Of a DNA stretch of 64,000 nucleotides, positions 22,501 through 34,185 are shown piece by piece. The stretch is taken from the NCBI RefSeq assembly GCF_030272615.1, contig NC_081413.1, forward strand, positions 717,051,867-717,115,866, in the 5' to 3' direction. The stretch's first letter is position 1, and each line of letters starts with the position of its first letter. The DNA is from Cryptomeria japonica (taxonomy: Eukaryota > Streptophyta > Pinopsida > Cupressales > Cupressaceae). The translations under genes were made by a program, and so were the position numbers. The notes beneath the pieces were generated by a model, which was not told the DNA's origin, did no database searches, and saw only the letters and a list, made by a program, of their open reading frames with translations.

Positions 22501-25305
22501 GGGTGGGGGGGGGGGGGGGTGGTTATTGTTTTGATTCTTTTTTTTTTTTAAAAAGAAGAAGAAGAAAAAAAAAAATGTAAGTCGAAATATTGGGGGGGGG
22601 GGGGATTTAGTGTTTGGCGACGGAGGAGCCGAAGCTCGCGCCATGCTGCCTCCCCTTCCTCCTCCCCGCAGGAGTGTCGTAGGGTTTCGTTGTGCCCGCG
22701 GTGGCTGCAAGGAGCGGCACCGCGGTGGCCACAGGGGGGAGCTGCGGGCCTCTCCCATGATGGGAGGTGGGCCCCACAGTGGCCCCAGTTTTTTTCTTAT
22801 GTTTTTTTAAAACAAAAAAAATATAAATAAATAGACCCCAATGAAAATGTAAAATTAAATAAAACTTGTTTCATCTTAAACTTATTTTTAATGATTATTA
22901 ATTACCTTCTTTTATTATTAATTATTATTAATATATAGTTATTAATGAGGGTTAATAAATATGTATTAATTGATAATTAATTCGAGAACGATGTATTATT
23001 AAATATTTTTTAATATACACATTTCATTAATGGGGTTAATAAGTATGTGCTAGTTAATAATCATTTTGGGAAATTGGAAAATAGGAATGTTATTTCATTG
23101 GGTATTATTTTTTTGGGATACTTAAAATAATATATTTTTGGAAATATTAGGAAAGGGAAAAAGTATGGTTATGAACATTTGGCAAGTAAATGATATTTTC
23201 ATTTAGTAGAATAAATTGTTAATTTATATTTTTTTCTTCAGTTTGGGAAATAGGCAAGATTGTACTAGTGCAATTGTGGTATTGGATTTACCTTGTAATG
23301 GTGTTTTGTGTTTTCTGTTATTGAATTTTTTGATGAGAACTTAGATCATCCAGAAAACTTGATCAACCTTTAAATGTTTAAATTAATTTGGGAAAAGATT
23401 GTATTTCTTTTTCCGGTTATAGCTGATGCAAGTTTCAGATTTCTGTATTCTCCTTTGTTTATAGTAATCGAATACCTTGGTATGTTGTTTGGACCCTGTC
23501 ATCTGGTTGTTTTGTGTTTGACCATAGTTGGTCAAGTCCCTATCTAGAGTACCGTCAGACAATGGACATTTGTACTTTCTTTTAATATGTTCAGTTGGAT
23601 CCGTCTCTATGTAGGAATCATTTAGGATTTTTTTGACCGAAGTGGTCATTGTATAGTGGTTGTGTTCGCCTAAACGATAGAGATGTAATAGACTTGAAAA
23701 CTCATGTAATCCTAACTATACTAATTTCCAGAGGGGTCTTGAAGTTGAGTAGACCCGGAGATGTAGCCCTCTAGGGGTGAACTCTGAGATCATATCTATG
23801 TTATGAGATGCTTTTGTCTCTCTTATTTCATACTTTAAGTTATCATGTATGGTTGTATTTTGTAAGTGTATAATGAGAATTTAATGAAGCTAAATCTCGA
23901 GTGCATGAATTTAGTCATCTTGTTAAATGTAGTAATTAGGGTCATAAAAGATTGTAAATATGATTATGGAAAAGTATTTTGTTAATATTAGTAAAAAGAA
24001 TTAATAATGGAAACAATCTCACTAGGTTTCAACTATTGGAATTAACTTGTCACAAAGCTTGTAATTGGAATGTAATGAATGGAAAACAAATATTGGAGTA
24101 ACTGTCACAATATTTAAATTGAATTCTAATGGATGAACCTCATTTGGGTATTTACCTTTTTATCTTAGTAAATGAACATAGTCATGTTAGTTATATTTCA
24201 TTAAATTGGATGAATTCATTTAGTTATTTATGTTTTATTCTAAACAAATAATCCTTACCAGATTAGTTTATAATTGGGTGAACTCAAATTGGTTACCCTC
24301 ATTATAACCTTAATAAATGATTTGCAACATAATTTGAACTAAAATGGGAGAACTCATTTAGTTGTTTATATCTTAACCATAGCAAATGTATTTCTTCATA
24401 TTAACTTTATTTTAAACTAAAAAGAGTGAACTCATTTAGTTAGTTATATTTTAATCCTAATGGATGACCGTCACTATGTACTTATAATTTTAATCTTGAT
24501 CGAATGAATATCATCTTGCTAAGTACATTTTAATTAAAGGGATGAACTCATGTGGCTATATTACATTTTCACGTTAATGAATTGATCTCCATCTCTGAGT
24601 ATTATTTCAACTTCAATGGAAGAACTCTATGGCTATTTACATTTTATCCTCCATAAATGAACTACAACTTATTAGTTGGTTATGTTTAAAACCAAATGAA
24701 GGAACCTCATTTTATTATTTACAACTTAATTGTTAATGAATGAATCTCATCTCATTAGCCATACTTTTAACTATAAAGGATGATCTCATTTGTGGTTGGT
24801 TACTTTTAAACCTAAATGAAGGAACTTTGTTATATTAGTCGCTTTGTATCTAAAATGGATGGACTCGTCAAGTTAACCCTACTTAAACCTTAATGGGTGG
24901 ACTCTTAAGTTAATTATGTTTTAATTTCATTGAGTAAATATCCTCTTGTTAGCCTCATCCCCAATCTTAATAGATGAAATGCTTCCTAAATTCTAAAATG
25001 TCAAATCATCGAACATAACATATCCATGTCTTAAGCATTAACTCGTAATTAAGATATCCAACTTAATTGGATCAGATGTTGCGAGTTGAGTTAGGTGTAA
25101 GGTTATGTAATCGCGTTGGGAAACTCCTTAGGTTCGTTTAGTCTTCCGCTGTGTTATCTAAGCTTTAGATAACTCCAAAATTATCTTAATGTTGTCACTT
25201 ATTATTATCACTCTTAATTATTATTTAAAAAAAAAATATTTACACTCCATTTGAGTGTTTTTAACTTAAACCCTTCGGGGTTTCCTAGCGGGGCATTACA
25301 TCATA

Positions 25306-27145
25306 CGAGTCAAGTTTGGTCCCTGTGTGAAATCTCATTTTGTGTCATACTAACTGGAAAAACATGTCGTACGAGTCTCTATTTCTGTAAATTTTAATAA
25401 ACTACAAGTTAGGGTTTTCTGGTTTTAATCTGAAATTTTTCTAATGCTAACCCTGACTGGTTTATGAGATTTTTAACAGCCTAACAAGTTTTGCAGGACA
25501 CTTGACAAAGAAACGCTTGTCAAAGACATAATTCAAAACACAAATGACTACTAATGAATCTATTTTGCAGGTTGCCTAAGGATTCAACAAAAAATTTGTG
25601 TATTCTTTAAGATTTTTAGGCACACTTCAATTTGGGCTTAAAAAAATGAACAACTATGTCTTTCATGTGTTTGATGATAGGCGAGTATGATCTCACCTTT
25701 CTTAGGTGATTAGAAAGCTAGTCTCATATTTTTCTTTCATTAGTGCATTTGTTTAGCAAGCCTGCCCTCCCGAGGAGTAATAACTCTTAGCCCTTGGAAC
25801 GACCTAAGTGGGAACGGCTAACGCCAAGTAATCCAACCCACTATAAAATAAATGTGTTTTTGATGAAAATCAAAGCAACGACAATGCTCGGGAATAGATC
25901 TCCTTCATACCTTTAGGTATATCAAACCTTGGTTTTCACGACTGGGAGACCTCTTAATTGAGTTTATACCCTGATGTGCCGAACGGATCCCTTACTAGTG
26001 CTGGTTAAAATAGAAGCTACCTGATTCACCTCCAAAAGGGTGATAATCTTTGTGCAAGAGAGATAGTAACTCTCCCAAGACACTTGCCATATTGTGCCCC
26101 CATTAGCATTTGGAGTCGGATAATACGATGTTGAGAATCCATTGTGTGAGACTCAGCGACCGTATTCTGATTAGCTATTGGATGTGTACCTAAGTCAGCA
26201 AGCAAAGGTTTTCATTCTTAGCCAATTTCCTTAGGGTTTAGCATGCTTGGAGTCACTTATCACATCATGTGTTTGCTGTGTATTCATCCCTAAATCGACA
26301 AATCAGACATCTAAAAACTGGAAGACATAAGAAAAACATTAAACTTTAGTTATAAAAAATTCAACCAAACAAATATTTTTTAATCTATGTCTGGTTATCT
26401 ATCATACGAACCTATTTGCATAAAATCTTGTGTCGTGCTACACAACATTCTATGTCATATGAGTCAGTTGTTTTGTCGTATGGTTCAGAAAAGTGTGTCG
26501 TACGAGTTTTTGCTTTTTACATGAAAACTTCTGCTTTGTCGTACAGACTCATATCTTGTGTCGTTCTAAGCTGCATATCCTGTCATACGAAACTCTGCAT
26601 TTGCCAATCCAGAGTTGTGTCTTGCATGCTTGTTTCAGATTTATCATTTCTGGCTTATCAATTTGCAGTAAACATAAACACCCATTATTTGTCATTCTGT
26701 GCTTAAATTGTCTCCTTAGTTCTCTTGGTCAAAATTATCATCCATCAAAATCAGACTTTAGAAAATATACACCTTAAGATTTTCAAGTGCTTACCCCCAA
26801 CAAGTTCAAGATCTAAACATCTCAAAGTGCATTATCACCCTCTTTGATTAACTAATCACTCAAACATAGTTTCTCATTAGGATCAATCATCCTTTATCAC
26901 AAAACTGAAATGTTTGGGCAGGATAACCTTGTCCCAAATCATAGGATATATCGTTCCTACTAGACCTGGTTCTTATCAAATCACCATCATTGCACTCCTA
27001 AACCAAAGATCGAAAAACTTGCAAACTTTTAAACACTTGAATTCTCCTTTAGTGTCATATCACTCTATTGCCTTGAAATTGACTATTGATCACTTATCAA
27101 AACAACCTTTTAGACAATCGAATCCTAGCAAAATAACACACATGT
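25306..27145 (+). other. Leader of element A, part 2
   Basis: Non-coding leader continuing from 4003. It holds further TCGTACGA-type motifs (near 25367, 26403, 26498, 26539 and 26582). A block at about 25700-26240 closely matches 30010-30570 of element B, including shared phrases such as GCTCGGGAATAG, GGGAGACCTCTTAATTGAGT, AGAAGCTACCTGATTCACCT and TAACTCTCCCAAGACACTTG. No long open frame supports a protein in the block. Confidence 0.7.
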
Positions 27146-28150
27146 ATGCCCGTTCTAACTAGAGCTGAAAAATGAAGGATCATAGACTGAAATCAAAACA
27201 TTGAAAATATTCAAAGAGCATATAACCATGGAACACGAAGATGAAATACAAGTTGAAGAAGAAATAATAGAACAAAACATCAATGACATCAAGAAAGATC
27301 CCCAATTTGACAAATTTATGCAAAAATTGTTGGAGGAAGAAAAAGAAAAATACTTTCTAATGCTAGCCAAATCTGGTGCTACACTTCCCCAGGATTTTGA
27401 TGTGACTAAATTGACACAAAAAAAAGTGACCCTTCTCCTAATAATGAACAATATGAGGACATATTTCATCTCTGCATGAATGACACATCAATTCCCAATA
27501 CCACCAAGACCAATGAAGAAACCAACATACCTAGAAGAGATGAAGTAGAAATCCTAAATAATATTCAATTCAATGAGGATACAAGAAGAGATCCCAATCC
27601 TCCTAGAATGCAAAATCATGGTCATGCAAGAAAAAATCGTGTTGATAATCCTGTCATGACTCTAACACAACAACTGCAAGCAATGCAAACACAAATCCAA
27701 GAGATACAAAGAGGAAATGTTAGAAGATACTCACTTCAAGAAATCTGTCCTTATCCTTTCAACATAAATCTAAACATGATACCATTTCCTGTAGGTTTTG
27801 AAACCTCGAGATACAAAAAATATGATGGAAGCACTGATCCTCAAGATCATATACGAGAATTTTGCACAATGAGTATGGAGTTTGCACATTAGGATACCTA
27901 CTTAATGAGACTATTTCCAAAAAGCTTAAATGGACTAGCTATGGAATGGTTCTCCAAACTTACACCTAGAATCATATCATTTTCAGAGTTGGTGGATAAG
28001 TTTGTTTCACAATACTCCTACAACATACAACATGAAGTAACAATGCTAGACCTATGTAACACTAAGCAAAAAAGTTGAGAATCCTTCATGACATTCTTAC
28101 AACAATGGAGACACCTAGCATCGCGGTATCCTCGTACATTGCCAGAGTAC
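27146..28150 (+). pseudogene. gag of element A, truncated by element B
   Basis: The likely start is the ATG at 27146 (MPVLTR), equivalent to MPVQTR in element B. Recognisable parts are an acidic N-terminus (27228 on), KYFLMLAKSGATLP, the linker YSLQEICPYPFNINLNMIPF, YDGSTDPQDHIREFC, and the capsid core with LPKSLNGLAMEWF-like LMRLFPKSLNGLAMEWFS, SELVDKFVSQYSYNI, TMLDLCNTKQ and FLQQWRHLASRYPR. This is a Ty3/gypsy Tat-type capsid gene. Stops occur near 27170, 27477, 27890 and 28077, plus a frame change near 27470. It ends abruptly at 28150 where the LTR of element B begins; the remainder must lie beyond the window. Confidence 0.85.
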
Positions 28151-29353
28151 TGTAATACCCTAAAAATGATCATCTAAACCATAATCCCCTAATCTCGACA
28201 ACATCACCAAGGTCCTAACCAAAGGCAATTAAATAAATCTTGAGCACACAATTAATTCCTTAATCATCAAATGTCACACGGCAAATTAATAACTCAATAT
28301 TAATTAAATATTTATTTAATTAATTAAATCATTCCAAGGAAATCATTTTAAACAATTATCTTATTTATTTTAATTAAATATCTTTTGCATATTTAATTAA
28401 ATAAATCAATTTGCCATTAAATCATCAAAAAGAGGAATTAATTTGAAAATAAATCAAAATTGTCATAAATCTTCAAAAAAGGAAACAAATCAAGAAAGAG
28501 GAATTGGAAATCAATTTGCCACAAATCTTCAAAAAAGGAAACAAACCAAGAAAGAGGAATTGGATATTATGAGCAGAAATCTTAAAAAAAGGAAATAAAT
28601 CAAAAAAGGAATTAATTGACAAAAAAGAATTAAAAATTGAGAAAAGAAATCAATTGGAGATAATCTTGAAAAAACCAAATTAAAAATTGATAAATAATCT
28701 CAAAGAAAGCAATTAAAACAATTAAATCTTAAAATTGAATGAAATAGAGAATAAATCAATTTTTTTTATTTTATCTTAATTTTAGTTCAATTTCCTTTAA
28801 ATCAGTTTTTTCTTGATTTTATCTTAATTTTAGTTCAATTTCCTTTAAAACGGAGAAAAACATCCAATCACATCAATTCACCTAGATTGTGCTTCCTCTT
28901 GGAAAATCTTGACCACTCATCATCATTTGATCTCAGCCGTTGGTTTCTTTTTGAATTTTCTATAAATTCAGGCTCTCATCTCTCATTCAAAAGATCCTGG
29001 AGAATATATTGTTATTATACTATTTTTGCTCTAGGTTCATTGAGAATATTGCATACATATTTAGATCATTTATCTTATTTATTGCTTAAATCTTGTTAGA
29101 TTAATCTTGCATCCATCTAGCATTAATATCATGCTCATATAGATTAAAATCCTTTGTCTTGGTGTAGTCTAGTCACTGGATTGCTTATACAAATCTAAGA
29201 GCAATCTTATACTCACATCTTTTAGAAGGCAATGGGTCGGTTTGTTATAGTTTTTCATATTCATGCTTATATCTGACTAACCATGCATCTAATGACTTAA
29301 TTGAAGTGTTGTGTATTTCAAATACAGATACAGGTCCACTTTTCACACACACA
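28151..29353 (+). repeat. 5' LTR of element B
   Basis: Starts TGTAATACCC in mid-gag of element A and ends CACACACACA just before the primer-binding site. Internal oddity: AT-rich direct repeats of phrases such as AAATCTTCAAAAAAGGAAAC (about 28460-28620) and of TTTTAGTTCAATTTCCTTTA (28780-28850). The end resembles the LTR of element A. Confidence 0.8.
28961..28968 (+). promoter_or_regulatory. Possible TATA box in the LTR of element B
   Basis: TATAAATT about 390 bases before the LTR end, at a position similar to the TATA box of element A. Prediction from sequence only. Confidence 0.45.
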
Positions 29354-29377
29354 TTTTTGGTGCCCACCGTAGGGCAG
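29354..29377 (+). other. Primer-binding site of element B
   Basis: TTTTTGGTGCCCACCGTAGG directly follows the LTR; nearly the same as in element A. Shape typical of Tat elements. Confidence 0.7.
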
Positions 29378-31440
29378 AAAACTACTTTTTCGGCCTCAGA
29401 ATCATTCTTTTTATCCTGCAGGTTTCGTCCGTACAGTCTCTGCGGAATATCGTATGAGCAGTTTCACTGCATTGTATGACATTATATTGAAGCCTACAGT
29501 TTATCGCACGACACAATATTATATCCTGTAAATTGTCGTACGAATCATAATATGGACTCGTATGACATACTGCTTCTGTTATCTTCTCTTGCTCTTTATT
29601 GATTTCTGACTCTTACAATAAAAGTTTTCTGTCGTTCCATTTTATGAGAATTGTCATACGATTTTTTTCTCTATTAGATTAAAAGCAAGTTTCACTTTTC
29701 ATGGTTTTTCTTGAATTAAATTTTGATTATGCTGATGCTAAACCCTGAATTGTCTTTTGTCTGCTTGATATTTTTACAGCCTGACCAGTTTCTTGCAGGA
29801 CGCTTGTCAAAGAATTTATCAATCAAACATACACCTATCAAAGAATAAAAATAATAGGACTACTGATGCATTGTTTTTTGCAGGTTGCCTAAAGAGAAAT
29901 CAATCAAATATCGTGTATTCTTTAATTTTTTAGGCATCTAACTTGCTATCTAGGTAATGAACAAATTTGCCTTTTGTGTTTTTTTGGGAAAATTCCGAGA
30001 GGTAGGAGAGTATGCTCTTTCTAAGACAATGGGAAATCTAGACCCTGGAGGCTTTTTCTTTGTTTGAGATTTGTACATCTTTAGCAGGCCTGCCCTCTTG
30101 AGGGGTTGAAAAACTCTTAAAGTCGTTACGACCGGTGTGAGGGGAATGACCTAAGTGGGAATGGTTAAACGCCAAGTACTCCAACCCTCTATAAAATAAA
30201 CATGATTTGATGAAAATCAAGTCAACGACAGTGCTCGGGAATAGCTCTCCTCAGTACCTTCGGGTATATTGAACCTTGGTTTTCAAGGCTGGGAGACCTC
30301 TTAATTGAGTTTATACCTCGACGCGCTGAATAGAACCCTTATTAGATACAATTAAAATTAGAAGCTACCTGATTCACCTCCGAAAGGTTGATAATCTTTG
30401 TGCGAGAGAGATAGTAACTCTCCCAAGACACTTGCCATATCGTGCCCCCATTAGCGTTTGGAGTCGGCTAATATGGCGTTGAGAATCCATTGCGTGAGAC
30501 TCAGCGGCTGTATTCTAATTAGCTATTGGGTGTGTACCTAAGTCAGTAAGCAAAGGTTTCCTTCTCTAAGCCAACTTCCATAGGGTTTTCCTGCTGTGAT
30601 TGGAGTTACTATTCATACTACGTGTTTTCTGTGTTTTCATCTCTCAAACTAAAATTGGAATACTAAAACTAGAGAAAATAAATTAACAAACTCAGTGATC
30701 AAAATTCTGTCCATGTCACAAACTAGTCTATCCTGGTAAAAAATTAGTCCATTTCAGAATTGGTCATACTCAGTTGTCATACCCAGCCATTGAAAAAACT
30801 GAGAATTTTTGTCTCTATCCTTTTAACAGTCGTACGAGCCTGATCATTTGTCGTCCTGCACCATATTTTGTGTCGTACAAGTCTGCTAATTTGTCGCACG
30901 AAGCTAATCCTCTGTCGTATGAGATCTAGAAGTTTGTCATTCTAAGTTAAATCCTGTGTCGTATGAGACAAACTGCACATTATTATTTGTCGTTTGGGAC
31001 CTACCCATTTTTCATACGGTACTAGGCAACAACTCGTATGAAACAAAATTGTTGTCGTCCTGAAGCTGTTATACTATCGTACGGTCTCAGAAATTCTATC
31101 ATACGAGTCTCTGATTTTGCCAGTCCAGAACAATCAAACCTATCCAAAATAGTCTATAGTGAGCCTAAAATTGGTTATCATCCTCCTGAGCATAAACAAC
31201 CTTAATAATGTACCTCTGTCATTGCGTTCCACAATTTTGTCGATCATCTTTAAGCTAGTTCAAATAAACATCTTATCAAACCTAAGTTAACTTACATAAC
31301 ATCTTACACAAAATAGATCATTCCTGAAACCATACCAGATCTTAGTTACTTCTCCTGAATCACTACGTTAAACAAACTACCAGCTACAATTTGATCTTGA
31401 CTTCTACAACACATCTCGCTCTCGGTCCTGTCAGTTACAA
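29378..31440 (+). other. Leader of element B with TCGTACGA arrays and conserved block
   Basis: About 2 kb without coding sequence. TCGTACGA-like motifs cluster at about 29420-29660 and 30825-31110; the second cluster has at least 13 exact or degenerate copies spaced roughly 20-26 bases. Between them, about 30010-30570 matches element A 25700-26240. The leader ends at the gag ATG at 31441. Confidence 0.75.
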
Positions 31441-33228
31441 ATGCCTGTTCAAACCAGAAGCTCTCGCAACAAAACAGACAAAGCAAAAGAAATACCCTTT
31501 TCGTTAAATGACAATCCATTCTTCAAAGAAAACCCCTTTCAAAGTAAACTGTCCTCATCATAGATACCAGTTTACGACATACCAATATTTGGTCAGCCCC
31601 TATCTCCCACCATGTCTGGAGAAAGACAAGATAGAGAAGCTAATAAATGAGATACTCATGATGATTTCAACAATCATGCCACTAACAGTGATTCCTCATT
31701 GACTAAATCTGAGCTTCCCGAACCTCTTGAAGCCGAAGTACATAGATGTCAGAATGATAAAGAGTTCCGAAAAATGATGAAGGTCATCATGGCTAGGGAA
31801 AAAAAAGACTATTTCCTAGAATTAGCAAAGCAAGGCACCAAACTCCCTATTGGTTATAATGTGGAGGCCCTCGTCGCTAAAGAGGAAGAAACACCATGGG
31901 GAAAAATAATCAAACAAATGCAAGCATTACAAACTGCGGTCACAAGAGTAGAAGACAAAGATAAAATGCCAAAACAATATTCTTTGGACACAATATGCCC
32001 ATTCCCATTTGACAAAAACCTTTACATGTCTCCATTTCCTTCACGAGTTGAGATCCCAAAATTTGACAAATATGATGGTACCTTAGATCCTCAAGATCAT
32101 GTCAGAGAGTTTTGTGTCTCTTGTATGTAGTTCATGCACGATCAAACGTACCTCATGCACCTTTTCCCAAGGAGTTTAGGGGATCAAGCCATGGAATGGT
32201 TCTCAAGTCTACCCAAAGGGATAAAAACATTTGAAGAACTAATCCAACTATTTTTGCAACAATACTCATACAACATTTGACATCCTATGACTATGATAGA
32301 TCTTTGCAATACTAAACAGAAAACAGGGGAGCCTTTTCTCACTTTCCTCCAACATTGGAGAAAGATGTTCTCTAGGTATCCATGACCTATCCTAGACTCT
32401 GAGAAAATGGATATATTTGTCAATAACCTAGTCCCAGAACTGAAATATAGTATACGAATGCAGGTACACCCATCATTTAACAAAATGGTAGATAATGCTA
32501 TTCAGATGGAAGATGTGCTCATAAAGAAAGGGGATATCTCACTTTGGAAGGAAACACAACAAGGTTCTAGCTCTAAAGAAAAGAGTAAATACTGGAAATA
32601 TGGCAAAGATAGCAACAAGAACACCGTTAATGATGGAGTGGTAGATACTATCCAAGAAAAAACAAAATCCACAATTTTTAACTTGGCCAGTGGCACGCAA
32701 GCACTCAAGGCAGCTGAAACTACAACAGAGAATCCCCCAAAGAAAATAAGAGAATGGTTTAAAGAAAAACCTTGGCTTTCAAAGCCTAAGTGTCATTTTA
32801 CTCCTTTGGATGAATCATATGAATCGGCTTTTAAAAATTTATTGTCAAATAATCTAATAACATTGCTAGACAATTCTAGACCATATGACCCAGAAATTAG
32901 ACCCAAATGGTGGAGAGAAAACAAATACTGTGACTACCATCAAAACAAGGGACATAACATAAACAACTGCATGAAACTCCGACATGAAATCCAAGATCTC
33001 ATTGACACAGGAAAGATCATTGTTGGAAATCACACGACTAATGCTAATCATAAGGCCTTTAAAGATCTCTTACCCACTTATGAACAAGGAGATTCCTCAA
33101 AATCCAAGGGAGGAGCTAGAGTCAATTATACCTACACTAACAATGATAATGTGATCAACATGATTGAATCTACTCAAACTAAATATTGCAATGTGATCAT
33201 AGTCCTAGATCACCAAAATCAAACATAA
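31441..33228 (+). pseudogene. gag of element B
   Basis: ATG at 31441 (MPVQTRSSRN) opens a frame that continues, with in-frame stops, into the capsid. Parts: DYFLELAKQGTKLPIGYN, YSLDTICPFPFDKNLYMSPF, YDGTLDPQDHVREFC, LMHLFPRSLGDQAMEWFS, TMIDLCNTKQ, FLQHWRKMFSRYP and MDIFVNNLVPELKY, then a zinc knuckle CDYHQNKGHNINNC near 32930. The knuckle has CX2HX4HX4C spacing instead of the common CX2CX4HX4C. Stops lie near 31560, 31650, 32130, 32280 and 32385; most can be explained by single base changes. Gag forms the particle shell and binds the genomic RNA. Confidence 0.88.
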
Positions 33229-34185
33229 ACTGCTAATACCGTGACTCATGCTCAAAGGAAGATTACTCTCCCAGGAGCTAGTTCCTCAACTTTCGACCAA
33301 GCAACATCAAATATACCAAATAGACAAACATACACAATCATGGCTAAATCAAAACAACTGGCTTCATCGTCTTCTCCTAGTTATAGTATTGTCGAACAAT
33401 TGAAGAGAACCAATGCTCAAATTTCTATTTTGGAACTGCTTAAGATCTCTTCTGCTCATAGAGAGGTCCTGGACAAGGCTCTACTTACCACTGGTGTCCC
33501 TAAAGATTTAGAAGTAGATTAGTTTCAATCTATGGTGGGTCACCTGACCTCACCTCATTACCTCACTTTGTATGAAGAAGATGATAACTCACCGAGTCAC
33601 CCACATAACCAGCCATTACGCATTGAAGCCATGATCCATAAACACCACGTTAAACATGTTTTGATAGATGGAGGCATTGGGTTGAATATTTGTACCTACA
33701 ATCTACTGACACAGCTGGGATTTTCTGAAAATGTTATTGATCCAACAAAGAAGATAACAATCAAGGCTTATGATGAAGAAGAAAGAACTTCTAAGGGTCT
33801 GGTACTATTACCAATCAGAGTAGGACCTATGGAAAGAGATGTCATTTTTCAAGTCCCGGATCTTCATCTTTCATACAACATCTTACTGGGTAGGCCATGG
33901 ATTCATGAAATGAAAGCAGTACCATCTACGTATCATCAATGCCTGAAATTTCCTTATAATGGAGTTGAAGTCAGTATTCCTACCGATACAAGCTATACCT
34001 GCAATGCATTAATGCAGAGTGCTGATGCTTTTGTTCCTCATAATAGAGCAACCTCCATAGCTGAAAGTTCAGAATATTTGTTGAAAGATTTACAAAAGCA
34101 ATTGAAAATCACAAACACTGGCATGGATGGCTACAAGATAGAGCCTATACTCTCACTAATGTCTCTTCCTCCATCACCAAGATAG
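33229..34185 (+). pseudogene. Protease region of element B
   Basis: The same frame as gag continues, suggesting an original gag-protease fusion. The aspartic protease core is at about 33640-33930: KHVLIDGGIGLNICTYNLL carries the active-site Asp in a DGG setting, as in Tat elements, and YNILLGRPWIHEMKAVPSTY is the typical C-terminal strand and flap end. In-frame stops occur at 33520 and 34183. Its role was to cut the polyprotein. Confidence 0.85.

Larger units (their letters stand above)
4004..25300 (+). mobile_element. LARD-like non-autonomous retrotransposon with 4.5 kb LTRs
   Basis: Two long direct repeats, 4004-8465 and 12250-25300 (the latter split by a CACTA transposon), flank a 3.78 kb internal region. 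Both repeats begin TGTAATGCCCC and end GGGGCATTACA, exact inverse complements. Target duplications are TCGTA (3999-4003) and TCATA (25301-25305), differing by one CpG-type change. A primer-binding site follows the first LTR and a polypurine tract precedes the second. No gag or pol motif is found inside, so it must have relied on enzymes of another element. LTR length, internal length and lack of genes match the LARD class described in barley. The termini resemble chromovirus (Tekay/Del-like) Ty3/gypsy elements. Confidence 0.85.
12250..25300 (+). repeat. 3' LTR of the LARD-like element, split by a CACTA transposon
   Basis: The LTR runs from 12250 to 13489 and from 22065 to 25300. Removing the CACTA element and one TTC duplication leaves about 4,476 bases, against 4,462 for the partner. 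It contains the shortened AT microsatellite (22411-22430), a run of T followed by G (about 22477-22520), the GC island (about 22589-22790) and the 37-base array (about 24110-25000). Confidence 0.9.

Noticed and set aside
22474-22758. Minus-strand proline- and lysine-rich open frame
   Set aside because: Produced by homopolymer runs and the GC island; no counterpart in the other LTR.
30825-31110. TCGTACGA array as a CRISPR array
   Set aside because: Units are short, degenerate palindromes with irregular 20-26 base steps in a plant retroelement leader; no spacer-repeat structure.
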